In this document: positions 23,114 through 35,500 of the stretch, in pieces
Position numbering within the stretch: the stretch's first letter is position 1
Layout of the letters: each line of letters starts with the position of its first letter
Origin: Cydia pomonella
Lineage: Eukaryota > Arthropoda > Insecta > Lepidoptera > Tortricidae
Assembly: GCF_033807575.1 (NCBI RefSeq)
Contig: NC_084704.1
Location: 23,599,968 to 23,663,967 of the forward strand
DNA length: 64,000 nt
Reading direction: 5' to 3'
Notes under the pieces: generated by a model
Told to the model about the DNA's origin: nothing
Seen by the model: the letters and a program-made list of their open reading frames with translations, nothing else
The model's database searches: none
Program-made: the position numbers and the translations under genes

Positions 23114-24400
23114 TTGAAATGTCAATTTATTGATAAGGTCATGTGACAGTACCGCACCAAAGTTAGGTAAATACCTAAGAAATTATCGTTGTTTGGGTAA
23201 ATTTAAGCACGATTTCCACCTAACAGGTGGAGACGGGGCGCATTTTACGTTTGTACGGCCGCTAGCCGGTCGGCTCCGGACGGATTCCATCGCTTCTGCC
23301 ATACATAATGTAATAGGCGCATTGAAAATGCGCTCCGGAGCGGCCTAACTCCAGCTGGTCGAAGGGAATCGTACATTATTGTGTGAGGTTTAAGGGGGCG
23401 GGGGGAGTGTAAAACCAGAAAATTAATTAATTTAGGAATAAAAGAATCGGCGCACCGCGCGAAGCTTGCGACGGAAGATTTGGCGATTGCGTGGCTTTTA
23501 ACGATTGACCTCAATAACTGACAGTACTGATTGAAATGTTGCTAGTCTATTTTAGTATTTATACTAAAATTATACTGCTATTGTATGTAGGGTAACGATA
23601 TACAACTGAAAATAAATGAAAATTAGACATGGTTTCGTAATTTTTTTCGATCGAGCCAACTTTAACCATTTACGGTTTTGCTTAAAGTCTCGCAAATATA
23701 GTCAAATTTTTGAGTAAGCTCTTGTATGGCATTTTCCCCCGATTAAAATGTGTAAAAATTCAGTAGCCCCTTAATGTTAAAGTCGTCCCTCATCAATGTT
23801 AACGATACAATGTACTAGTATGCATAATCCTCACACAATAAGTGCTGCTTCATTGCGAGTACTAGTTTGAAAAACGATTTCTTTCTTGAACTTGAAACGA
23901 TTCATAAATAAACATGTTTCGTGCATAAAATTATTAAGAGTTACAAAAATAATTTTATAAACGAACTGTATCGCGATTGTTTCTTTTTATTTATGAATCC
24001 CAAAGAGAAACTAGTTATTGTAACCCGACATTGAGCAAACCTACTTACATAGCCAGGTAAAAAGAGTACAACAACTAGAGGTCGGAAAGGGTATGGTATT
24101 TTACCTAATCTAACTTAATAGTGACTAAATATTACTTACTGTCAGTTGTTCTGTAACTACTGTAATACAATAACGACTGAATATCAAAGTATACAGACAA
24201 CGTATTTATACTTATGTCCTTTTAGTTTCGGTTATTTGTTCGTAACATTAGTAAATAACTTACAAGGGAGTCACAAAATAAATAAACCCTTTCCAACTTC
24301 ACATAATTGTGACGAACAAAAATTACAACCAATAAATTACACATATTTAGCAGTAGCTCAACGAGGGGGGGCCGGGTTTAGGGTCAGCAACGCGCATGTA
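23114..24400. other. No gene identified; GC-rich patch at 23220-23350
   Basis: The patch at 23220-23350 has many CG dinucleotides (GGCCGCTAGCCGGTCGGCTC) and short open frames on both strands that match nothing I know. It resembles part of a repeat more than an exon. The rest is plain AT-rich sequence. Confidence 0.35.
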
Positions 24401-24409
24401 ATTCCTCTG

Positions 24410-24498
24410 GAGTTACAGGTGTACATAGTCTACAGAGATTGCCTACCATCAGGCGGGCCGTATGCATGTTTGCCACCGACGTAGTATAAAAAAAGTAA
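24410..24498 (+). repeat. Retroposon 3' tail
   Basis: It shares the GGAGTTACAGGTGTACATAG...CCATCAGGCGGGCCGTATGC...ACGTAGTATAAAAAAA pattern with 4400-4490. Confidence 0.6.
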
Positions 24499-24558
24499 GG
24501 TTTATTTGTTCCCAAGCCAGGATTTTAAATATTTACGTCGAGTTGCTTACATTCTCCT

Positions 24559-24663
24559 GACCGGCTAGCATGAGCGGCTAGCGTTCTCGTACGCATCTCC
24601 ATACATCCTACGCGACTTTAAGTATAGAATTTGGCGCGAGAACGCAACTCATGCTAGACGGTC
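24559..24663. mobile_element. Hairpin MITE
   Basis: GACCGGCTAGCATGAG...GCGTTCTCG pairs with CGAGAACGCAACTCATGC...TAGACGGTC over 105 bp. Confidence 0.6.
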
Positions 24664-26008
24664 TAAGTTTAGATGTTTATATAATATGCCAAAATATTTG
24701 TTTTTGTATTGTGTATTGTCGCACAAATATTGGTCTTGTTGAACATTATTATACCTTTAGTCAGCCACTTCATGATAATGTAAAGTGTAGTCAACTAGTC
24801 ACCTTTATTATTTTTTCTTGAATTTCATATAAGTATATCTAATACCCACATATTTTACCCATACACAAATTTTAGTTAAAATTTGATTTGATTGTTTTTT
24901 TTATTTTAGTTAAAGCTTTTTTATAGAATATATTATTATACCCGTACCGGTGACATAAAACAATGGCAAATCAGCATATAGTACCTACTTAAGGTTTTTA
25001 ATTACATCACAGTTATATGCATAAGTTCATAGTCATGCAACTACGTTATATGAGCACCTATGCATCAATAAAACACGTACACATCAATAATTGTCATGAT
25101 ATACCTAATAATTGTATATATAATTACTCTTTCGGTGCCTTCTGATCTATTTACAGAGTAAATAGCATAGGTATTGTTTGGTAACTACCTACTTATAAAC
25201 TACATTTATATTTTATATTAATAATCAGAAATGAAATACCTTCATAAATCACATAAATAATAATATTATACATTTTTAAACAAAAAAATCATTTAAAAAG
25301 TTATATTATTACAATTACAACAATTTTCATATCAATTTATGGTTAGATTTAGTGATTAGATTATACTTTGTTCTACTCATGTAATGTTGTAACTTGTAAA
25401 CAAAACCACGTGGCTATATCATTGAGCCAATACAAAATGTTAGTGTAGTATTAGGTTGAACAACCATGACCGAGGCCCTTGGTTTTGAATGTTTATGTTT
25501 ACATTTTGAGTAGTTACCGTCCAACTAAAACAACAACGTGGGTATGACGACGAAACATAATCTTCGACATACATACACTATACTCCATTTTTTAAGATTA
25601 GATTTTTTCTAACTTCAAAAATAATGGTAATTAACTTTTTCTTCCGAAATGATAGGATTGCTATGATACCTAATAATGCATTGCGGTACTATAAAAACGA
25701 CGCTAATAAACCAGTGCATACTCAGATTTAATTTTGGAGGAAAAAGTTAGCAATACTTTTGAGGTTATAAAATTACTGATCTTAAAAAAAACGGGGTATT
25801 GAAGTTGTCATTTTATAATTACACAGTGCAAACTGTAAAGATAGCAGCTTAATTGTAAGTCAAAGTGCGATCGAGTTCACGCATTCGTTAGCGTAAAAGG
25901 CAAATGCCAACTCGTGGTAGGGATACAAAAAATTTTTTTATAAGAAAAACATGTCACAGTCACTCACTTCTTTTCTTTCATGTCACTTTCCCGATTACTG
26001 ACGGGCTT
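24664..26008. other. AT-rich intergenic DNA between the ABCG 3' end and the second gene
   Basis: I see no coding exon, clear repeat family or RNA gene here. Confidence 0.45.
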
Positions 26009-26014
26009 TTTATT
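26009..26014 (-). terminator. Candidate polyadenylation signal of the ABCG gene
   Basis: AATAAA on the minus strand lies about 190 bases past the stop codon. It is a canonical hexamer at a plausible distance, but in AT-rich DNA chance hits are common. Confidence 0.45.
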
Positions 26015-26204
26015 TTCTGGTTTATGTGACTAGCTTTGTACCTATCTAGAAAAATATCAAAATAACTCACATATTAACTTAATAACGTTCACTTATAAAC
26101 GTTTCTCTAACTGCACTAGTTTACTTGCTGTAAATTTAATTAAACTTGATACAACATGGCAACGCTCGCTAACCCAAAATGTCAATTAAACCTAATATAA
26201 TACT

Positions 26205-26549
26205 TTACCACTTACACTTTAGTCTAATTTTTAATGAAATATATGTACTCAAAATAACTACGGACAATATACCGGTGAAAGCTAAGATAACAACTGAATA
26301 TTGTTCATTTAACATGCCGAAATCTTTGAGTAAGAAGCGGGGGTACGTGTAGTGGCAGTAAAGCTCGGAGCATGGAAGGCGCGATCGGCCCATGCCGAAT
26401 ATTGTGATACAAAGGCCCACGAGGCCATGCTTCAGGAACGACGCGTGGAACAACCAGCGGAAGAAGGCCGGCGAGTCGGGCAGGTGCAGGAAAAAGCCGG
26501 AGAATACCGTGAATGGCGTTATGAAGAGCGGCCCGAAGATCATGGCGTG
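26205..26549 (-). CDS. ABCG transporter coding exon 10 (TM5-TM6, stop)
   Basis: Residues 507-620 and the TAA stop (26207-26205) lie here, after an ATTACAG acceptor. The exon has the fifth helix with FSGFF, a loop with paired cysteines (CSELYCHY) like that of ABCG1/4, the last helix near 588-612 and a short basic tail. A plus-strand open frame over 26352-26555 is its antisense shadow. Confidence 0.95.
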   Translation of the reverse strand, partial: HAMIFGPLFITPFTVFSGFFLHLPDSPAFFRWLFHASFLKHGLVGLCITIFGMGRSRLPCSELYCHYTYPRFLLKDFGMLNEQYSVVILAFTGILSVVILSTYISLKIRLKCKW

Positions 26550-29500
26550 CTGTAATTAACATAGTTTTTACCGTATAAGTATAGATAAAACTTACTCAAC
26601 TAGGGAATAAATCAATTGAATTATTTTATTAAATTTTTTGTTTTGAATTGTGTTTTTAAGTAGTCACACTCCTATATATAAGTATGTATATATATTTAGG
26701 GATCGGAAACCGGTATGTTTTGTATGGTACCTAACGAAAATAGTATTTTTTCGTTCTTTGATAATTACTTCATTTCTAAGTGGGCAATCTAATAATACGA
26801 AGTCGTTATATAAAAACACAACTGAGTCCTACATTTGGAGTATAAAATAACCGAAATATATGGTTATTTCGAAGTTTTTGCAAAGAACCGGTTCCGATCC
26901 CTGTATATAAGTATTATTAACTATGTCATTCACGGATTTCCGGATTGGATTCATTTATATATCGATCGGTTCAATCGAATCGGTGTTTCCAGCTTACGTC
27001 TTGACCACTAGAATACCCGCGCGGCCACCAAATTCGTCCGGTCTTCACGGTGTTTAGTATACCCATGACATCTTTTACCGTTTAGAGAATCTACTCATTC
27101 GGCTTCCCTTTACGTACCTAAATCTAAATTCCAAGATGTTGTAAGAGCATGATCATTCAAAATTGATGATGAGGTAGATCATTTATGTTCGAGCCAAGAT
27201 CATTAAAACTAAATTACCCACTCAGTTTCTGCCTTAAGTCGAGCAGTATTGTAGCTTAATAATGTTATGTGGCCACGTTTGTATTTATATAACACGCTGT
27301 CGTAACTGGGAACCGGTTTGTTGAACTCTTGAGTTTATGATTGTTTTCTACGCCCATGCGCGTGCCTATGTTTTGAGTGTCAGAATATCGGTAATACGAG
27401 AATCCGTGAAAATATTTATAGCATTATAAAAATCAAATCGAATTGAAATTAGGTACCTCTTTATATTATATAAATCTATTCCTATCGAACTGAAACTTGT
27501 GTTAAGCTTATTTAACCATAGAAAAAAATACAATTTTATGGTACCGTCAAGCTAGTCTAATGATGAAGGCTAGATGTGGAAGTAGAGATTATTAGAAAAT
27601 ATAGGCCATCGAATTGGATCCATAGAACTGTCTTGACGAGTAAAAAATACAGGTGGCGGATATTTTTCTAACTTTTATTATAAATTCACAACACTTATAA
27701 CAGTTACCTATATATCAGAATACTCATCAAGTCGTCAATTATTTGCAGAATATGATCAGGAGGCGCATTCAGATACGAGTTTTACGAGTAAGATTAATAT
27801 TATTATATTCACATAATCTTTGCGTCATACGTCCTTTTTGCTAAATTTAAATTTAAATTTATTTTTAACTTCAAATCTGATTAACAGACTGCTTGACGGT
27901 AAACAATAGCAAAATCTGTTATATATTTTACAAATTCGGATAAGAGTAGGCATAGTTGTGATCGTACCTTAATATCAAACAGAGACCCATTGAGCAGCCC
28001 TACACAGAGAGCCGTATACGAAACCATCAGTAAAATGACACAGAAGCTTCCGAAGCGAACGATTTCTGGCGGCTGGCCTGTGAGCCAGTAAGCTATGCAG
28101 GAGTAGCACAGTGTGCACACCGTCTGCGCGGGCAAGGCAGCCACAAGTGTGGACGCGTAGTAGGCGCCCGGTGTGTACCAGCGGTTGAAGTGCTCCCGTT
28201 TCACCATTGGAAATTGTAGAGGGACTGGAAACAGATAGAAGCGGATCATTAGATGAAGTCATATTCTTCGCCGCTTAGCTTATCTGCGATTTTACTGTTG
28301 TGGTTTACAAGTCATAAAAATTACAACTTTTATGACTTTTAAACCACGACAGTAAAATAAAAATGTAATAAGCTGTACGTTGCCCTGTATACATACCTAC
28401 TAACATAGTACGTGCATAATTATATTTTATGTATTTGTTTCCTTTGAAGATGGAAACAATAATTAGATACATGCTTCATGTTTGTGTCACTTCTTGGTTG
28501 ATGTGTGCTTTGTTTAAATTAAAAGAGACGCCCCTTCATTTGCAAACAATCGTACTCCATCTATATCAATTCATTTTATCGAGAGTCGGTGATATCGTAC
28601 CAGAGAGCCTACAGCAAAAATCGACTTTTCTTGCATAATGAAGAGTGACCTCAGTCCTGATTGTAATGAAACAATTAAAAAAATATTTGCATCCTGTTGT
28701 TATTTTCTGACTTGAGATTTTGACAGTAATTATCTTTCTATTTGTCGCAACTGTATAATTCTGGAAAAATGTAGGTTCTGAAGGTATTACTGGGTTAAAA
28801 ATATGACACATCTGTCGCGAGTGGAAAACCTAATTTGATTGAGTACAATCCGGTAAATAAAAATAGAAATCCATCCTGCGCACCACGGGCAAAAGCTTTG
28901 TGGTCTTCGTGGTGCATTGTTCAATAATGTATTAATTAGTTTGAAATACCGTACAGTTTTGTACGACCTAACCTAAACAACTGCTGAGCGGTTTTGATAT
29001 ATTAAAAGTTGTTAAAGTTTTGATGTCCTGAATACCCAAATTATTATGATTTGTATGTCTTTCCCATCACGGAGCAATGGTGTTCCGGAGCCTTGGGAGG
29101 TGTGCGTGGAACCGATGCCAACACGAAAAGGCTCTTTTGACACTTTAATGCAATGTAAGGGGTACACCGAGCGGATGCTGCCCTTGCCCGTGTCATGGGA
29201 CGCACGTAGAGGCAGCACCCACCAGGGTGTAAGGACTATTGAGAGTTAATGAAATTTAAAATGAACTCAGTTATTGGGTGAAAGCGCTGGGCTATGGGAT
29301 AAAAAAACCGGATGCCTGTCTAATAAAACGGTATTCAATTTTATTTCCGGCAGAGATTATGATTATTGTTATAGTGGGAAGACATTGATATGTCTGCATT
29401 TCGCACTAGCGGTTGTTTCACATCGATATCAAAACCCTAAGACAGGTTTCCAAATCTGAATACCTCTCCTAGTGTTGTATAGTTAGTACGGATAGGTACA

Positions 29501-32500
29501 TACATCTGATAGAGACGGCGCTGAAGGCGGTGAACATGACGAACATAAGGCTGTACGAAAGGAAGTTGTAGTTGTCGATCGAGTGCTTTGCGTCCTCGCC
29601 GATGTTGAAGAACAACACGCCGACGAACAGCGCCATGGCGCAGTGGATGCCCGTCATTATCAGCGTGAAGTGGGGATCTCGCCACGCAGACTGGAATATG
29701 ACATAATAAGTGAGTGTTATTTGGCGTAATAGTAGGTTAGCAATAAAACCGATAAAGAAACACAATGAAAAGAAAACAATTGAAAAACGGAAATTCGGAT
29801 CTGTCGTAATACTATGTAACAATCGTAGTTTAGGTCGTTCAGAAAAAATCGGGGAATATTTTCATCCATTTATTCGAATGTTCTGGCTACTTATACTTAC
29901 CAGTAATGCTCTTCGTGTCAATGTGGTAAATTGTTTCCACGACGACGTACTGTATGTACTCTTCAGTGCTAGTAGGACTTTACTCGTCGGGTCCTCTTTT
30001 GGAGGTGGAAGGGCCGTTAGAAACACTTTCTCATATAAATCTGTTTTAAATATTTCTGAAACATTAAAAATATACTACAGTAGGAAATAATCAGGGATGA
30101 TCAATAATATCAATATATCGATGTTAATATAAAAAATAAAGTTATCGATGCGTCTTTGGCATTGCGCGTCTAATTTAAGAAAATCGTCAAACCTCGCGAT
30201 ATTTTCTAAGATCCCATGAATAATTTATAATATGATTTACGACATTTTCAGTTGCACTGTTCGTTCTTTGGTGCTTTGTATCTAAACTTGGAGGATTTAA
30301 CAACTGGAGTCGCCTTTAAGAGCTTACCCTTCTGTCGAAAACCTTGGCCAATGGTTATATGTATTTAATGGACTGACGTTTATTTTGTACGTTACGTACA
30401 AGTAGTCATAAATTTGACGTACCCTTTCCCCGCAAAAACTGGCAAACTGTTTTGCACAGAAAATTACAGACAAGGCGTCTCCAGTTGTTAAATCCTCCAA
30501 GCTAAGCGTCAACGTCAAATATCGTCGCTATACTTACTCAACCTCGTATTAAATACGTATATAAATTAAATACGTATATCTGATACGAGTTTGAGTAAGT
30601 ATAGCGACGATATTATTATTTTCTATCACGTATTGTTTTTGTTTTTAGTAATGTCACTAGGTAGTGAGTGAATAGTAGGTACAATTTTTCAAAATTTGTG
30701 TTCAGTTATAAATACGACTTGTTTGTATTTACCTAATAATTTATCATCAGTTTTATTAGATATATTATGTAGCCACTGCAGGTCTCGTCCATTTTCTATG
30801 TTATTTATTAGTTTATCAGGCTGCTCTCCACATATTTCTATAACTGAAAAGTAATACAAAATAAATCAGCATGCATATGTGAGAACTAAGAGAAAAAATC
30901 TGTGTAAAAAAATACTCAAGATAAAAAACAATTGCAAACAATCATATTTATCCGAATACTACGCCATTGAATAAAATGATCATGATCGATACTCGCATTA
31001 AAACATTGGCGAAGAGAAACATTATTTATGGATTCCGACTGTTACAGTGGCTATGTTCCTCAGTAGAATTTTGCTAAATGTTAAAGTAACTCTGTCTGTC
31101 TGTACGTTACCTCTTCACGCTTAAACCACTGAACCTATAGTATTTAGATGAGATTTGGTATGGAGATAGTTTTCGACCCGGAGCAGGACATAGGATATGT
31201 TTTATCAATAATCATCGTCACCAACATTCCTCTCAGATGAAGTTGCGGTTAAATGCTAGTTTGCGTGTGTTTAAAGTGAGTATCATTTATTTATTTCAAG
31301 GTTTTATTTAACTTGCAATGTACCAATGTAAGTTTGGGTGGAATCTTGCAAGAATTAGACCCACTATCCATTATTCGATTGAGCTGAAACTTCACATACC
31401 TACATATGTAAGTTGAGTGACAATGCAATATTCTGGTACGATCGAGCTGATCTGATGATGGATACAGATGGCCATAGCAAACCCTGTGATAAAACAACGT
31501 AACCTCGAAAGTGGTAACCTAATTGTGTTTGGGTTTGCTAGAAATGTCTCGATGGGTGATTGATGAGAGGAAAGTAAACAAAAGCACAAGCGATAAAATA
31601 TATCAAAAGTGAAATGTTTGATAATTCACTTGTAATAGCAGCATAATTTCTTGGATAACCCATTCTCAAAAATATAGTAATAAGATACTTGTATAGACTA
31701 GGTTTATTTCCCCCTTGGGGATATATATATAAGCCTATTTGCTCGAAAGATCCTACACAGTCGAAGTCCAGCTATAATTAACCCTTGATATGAATAAGAT
31801 AAATCCTAATATAGACTATAAACTTACGGAAATCTACAGGATTATGAAATTGCGGGCAGTTTAAATGAAGGTTTTCGAAGAAGGGGATTAAGTTATCGAC
31901 CGAGCCCATATACGCGCATTGGCCAGCCACCACCGCGTACAGACGGTCCACCATTTGCAGCAGAGCGGCTGATGGCTGGTGCATGGTCACCACGACTGTG
32001 CGACCCTGGTGCGCCAGCATTTGCAGCATATACACCATCTGCTTTGATGTTGAGCTGTCTAGCCCGCTAGAAACAAATATCTAAACGTCTGTAAATGATT
32101 TCTGTAATTTAACGACCGGTTTGGGCTAGTGGGTAGTGACCCTGGCTATGAAGCTGATGGTCCCGGGTTTGGATTCCGGTAAAGGGCATTTATTTTTGTG
32201 ATAAACACAGATAGGTTTTCTATGTATACATATAAGTATGTATTTATCTATATATACATATGTATATCGTCGCCTAGTACCCATAGTACAAGCTTTCCTT
32301 CGTTTGGGGCTAGTTAGATCTGTGTAAGATGGTCCCCAATCATTTATTTAATATTAGACCAACTAGTCTAGATTTGATGTTGTACCTAATGAATGGAGCA
32401 GCTGGAAATTATGTTTTTCCCTATTTCACGACTGCTCTCTGATCGGCTCTGGGTACAATTACTTATACATGTAATACTGTTAATATTTGAGAAGCCCACT

Positions 32501-35500
32501 ATTCTTTACCTTAATTGAACGAAAATCTGCTGGAGGTAAGAGAAAAGGAGAGATGGAAGAAAAGATTCGACCAAAAACGATTGGTATCGATAATGACTCT
32601 GATACAATGCCAATAATTATTGAACAGTATGCAAAGAATGAGATTGTTAAAAATCTATATCATACACTGCATCTTTCCTTGGCGAGATCTTCCGGAAAAG
32701 CTTTTTCTTGATATCAGCTTCGGATCGATAAAAAACTTGGTCACGGAAAGTAATCAGTTACACAATGGTGATGTATCCGTTACAATTACTGCTACTATCT
32801 GGGCACCACTGATAACATTTATAAGATAAATAAATTACTTTAGTTGAAGTATACGATGATGCATCAAGTGGGTTACATTTGATACAGGTACAAGGGCAAC
32901 ATAGTCTAGATATACAACTGACTCATCCGTTATTATTATATTAGGTTAGAATTGTATGTCAAATTACACGAGGATTCCAGATATCGATTCTAAAATGTAT
33001 TGTAAATAATATTAGAGGATATCTTACACGTACGGATCAACCTAGTCCCAAACTTGTACTATGAGTACATACTAGGCGAGAATATACATACTTGTATAGA
33101 TAAATACATACTCAATACACAGAAAACACCCATGTCTCAGGAACGAATAAATGCCCTTTACGGGATTCGAACCCAGGACCATCGGCTTCATGGGCAGGGT
33201 CACTAGGCTAGACCGGTCGTCGTTTTCTAGATATCAGAATCATTGAGTTCAAGAACATAGCTGCAACAATTTAACACAGCGTATGTGTTAAACTTTATGA
33301 TAATAGGTTCGCGAACAAGGCGTTTGTCCGGTTTTGCTGGTCTAACAAGGAAGGGTACCCAACTGTTTTACTCCGATTTGATTCATTTTGATATATGTTA
33401 TAGAGTAGTCTAAAATAACGGACACGTATTTTTTTTTAGCTGCCCAAACTCAACCTATTAGGAGAAAATGGCCTTCAAAGTACTAAAAAGTTACTAAATC
33501 TTCTAACTCCTATAGAAAGTGATGCTCAAGCAACTTGCTAGTTAATGGCTGGTTTGAGTATATGTTTGAAAGCAGCAAAAAATAATGAGCACGTGTTTTG
33601 TTATATCGGCTAAAACTCATTTTTTCCTAAAAAAATCGACATTCGAAGTTTTATAATTAATATCTTATCACTATAGTTACACATAAAGACGGGTGTTTTT
33701 TTTAGGAAAACTTGAGTTTAAGCAAATACCTATAACAAAACACGTGTACATTATTTTTTGCTGCTGCTGCCATTTTCTCCTAACAGGTTGAGTTTGGGCA
33801 GCTAAAAAAAAATACGTGTCCGTTATTTTAGACTAATCTATAACATATATCAAAATGAATCAAATCGGAGTCGGACAGTTGAGTACCCTTCCTTGTAAGC
33901 CAGAATGAAGCCAAATAAAATGAGTTAGCTCCAGCGTTAGGAACTTGTAAAAGCAACAATGTCGTTTAAAAAGCAACTGTATCTTGATAGTATTAAGGTT
34001 CAAATCTTACAGACCCGGCAAAACAAACCTTTTTTAATAAATTATTGCTAGTATTAGTGTATCAGTATGTAGTGTAGTATTAGTTGCAGCAGAGGCACCG
34101 GTAAGTCACACGACAAAAAATATATATATATATTCGGCTCGCACAAATGTTTCTTAAAACGTATATATCATTGTGATAAAACAACGAGACGAAACCGGCC
34201 TATGCTCAAACTACTTTATGAAACAATTATTGGGAATAAGTTGCAAATCGCATCTTATTCCCAATAATTGTTTCATATTCAATCGGGCTCTTTTAGAATA
34301 CAACCGGGAATACTCACCTAGTAGGTTCATCCAGGAACATGACGGGCGGGTCGCATATCAGCTCCAAGCCTATGGCTAGGCGCTTTCTCTGCCCGCCTGA
34401 GAGCTGGGCTGCTCTCGTGCCCCGGACCTCACGTAGTCCGAGGGCAGTTATGATCTCTCTTATCTGAGATAGAATAATGAATGTTATTGTACCTTAAGGG
34501 CGGTAAGAAGGGGATTACTAACGATAGTCTATAAGTCCGAAGCCGAAGATGGAGAGATTTTAATAACTTGTGTTTGTAATCCCCTACTGCCCTTGATACA
34601 ATCAATGTTTTTCATAAATTTAGCGAAAAAAATTTTTTTTTGGAAAATTTTCTTCTCTAGGACAAGCCATAAAATATTATGATAATTGGCTGGTTATTTC
34701 ATTGTCCTATTTTTCGATATATAATATATTGGTCTTTTTTGCTGACTAATCGCCGACTATAAATAAATAAAGCCGGAAGCCCGATTCAGATTTAACTACT
34801 TGTTTCAGGATAGTCGCTGTTTAAATTAGTTAATTTATCTCATCCGTGTATTTTTAAACATCTATTCAAAGTTTAATTATACCATATTGATTAATGTAAA
34901 TGCATAATATCATAGCTGTCGGGCAAAACACTTACTCGTCTAGTTTTTTGTTCTTTACTAATATGGTTTCCTAGTTTGAGCTCCGCTGCAATGGTTAGGG
35001 ATTCTTCGATGGTCAGCATGTCTTGTACTTTGTCATCCTGCAGGATATAGCACGATCGCCTCCGGAACCATTTGATTGTGCGGATCCTTCCGTTTACGTA
35101 GATCTTGCCTTGCGTCTCGTTTCTGCAATAAACAATTTAATTGTAAAAATGTATTTAGATAACAAAACATAAGAATACCGACCAACTATGTATAAGTTTA
35201 GAGTAAATTATTACGGTTTATACGTTAATTTATTATTAATATAAACTATCCTAATCTACCTATAAGTTCGAAATATTTTTTAGATATTAAAAAGTTATTA
35301 ATAGTCGCAAAAAATAGCACAGCAACAAATAAAAAAAAAACCCCATTTGATCGTAAACTCTATAGATAGGTCTAATATATTTACCAGGGGCCCATTTCTC
35401 GAACGGCATTTGACTAATATTATTAGTGTGTTGCCATGGTAAGCGGTACGTTTTGACAGTTCGTGGACTAATAATATTAATCTGATACCGTTCGAGAAAT

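Noticed and set aside
26352..26562. Open frames on both strands over the last ABCG exon
   Set aside because: They are alternative-frame or antisense shadows of exon 10.
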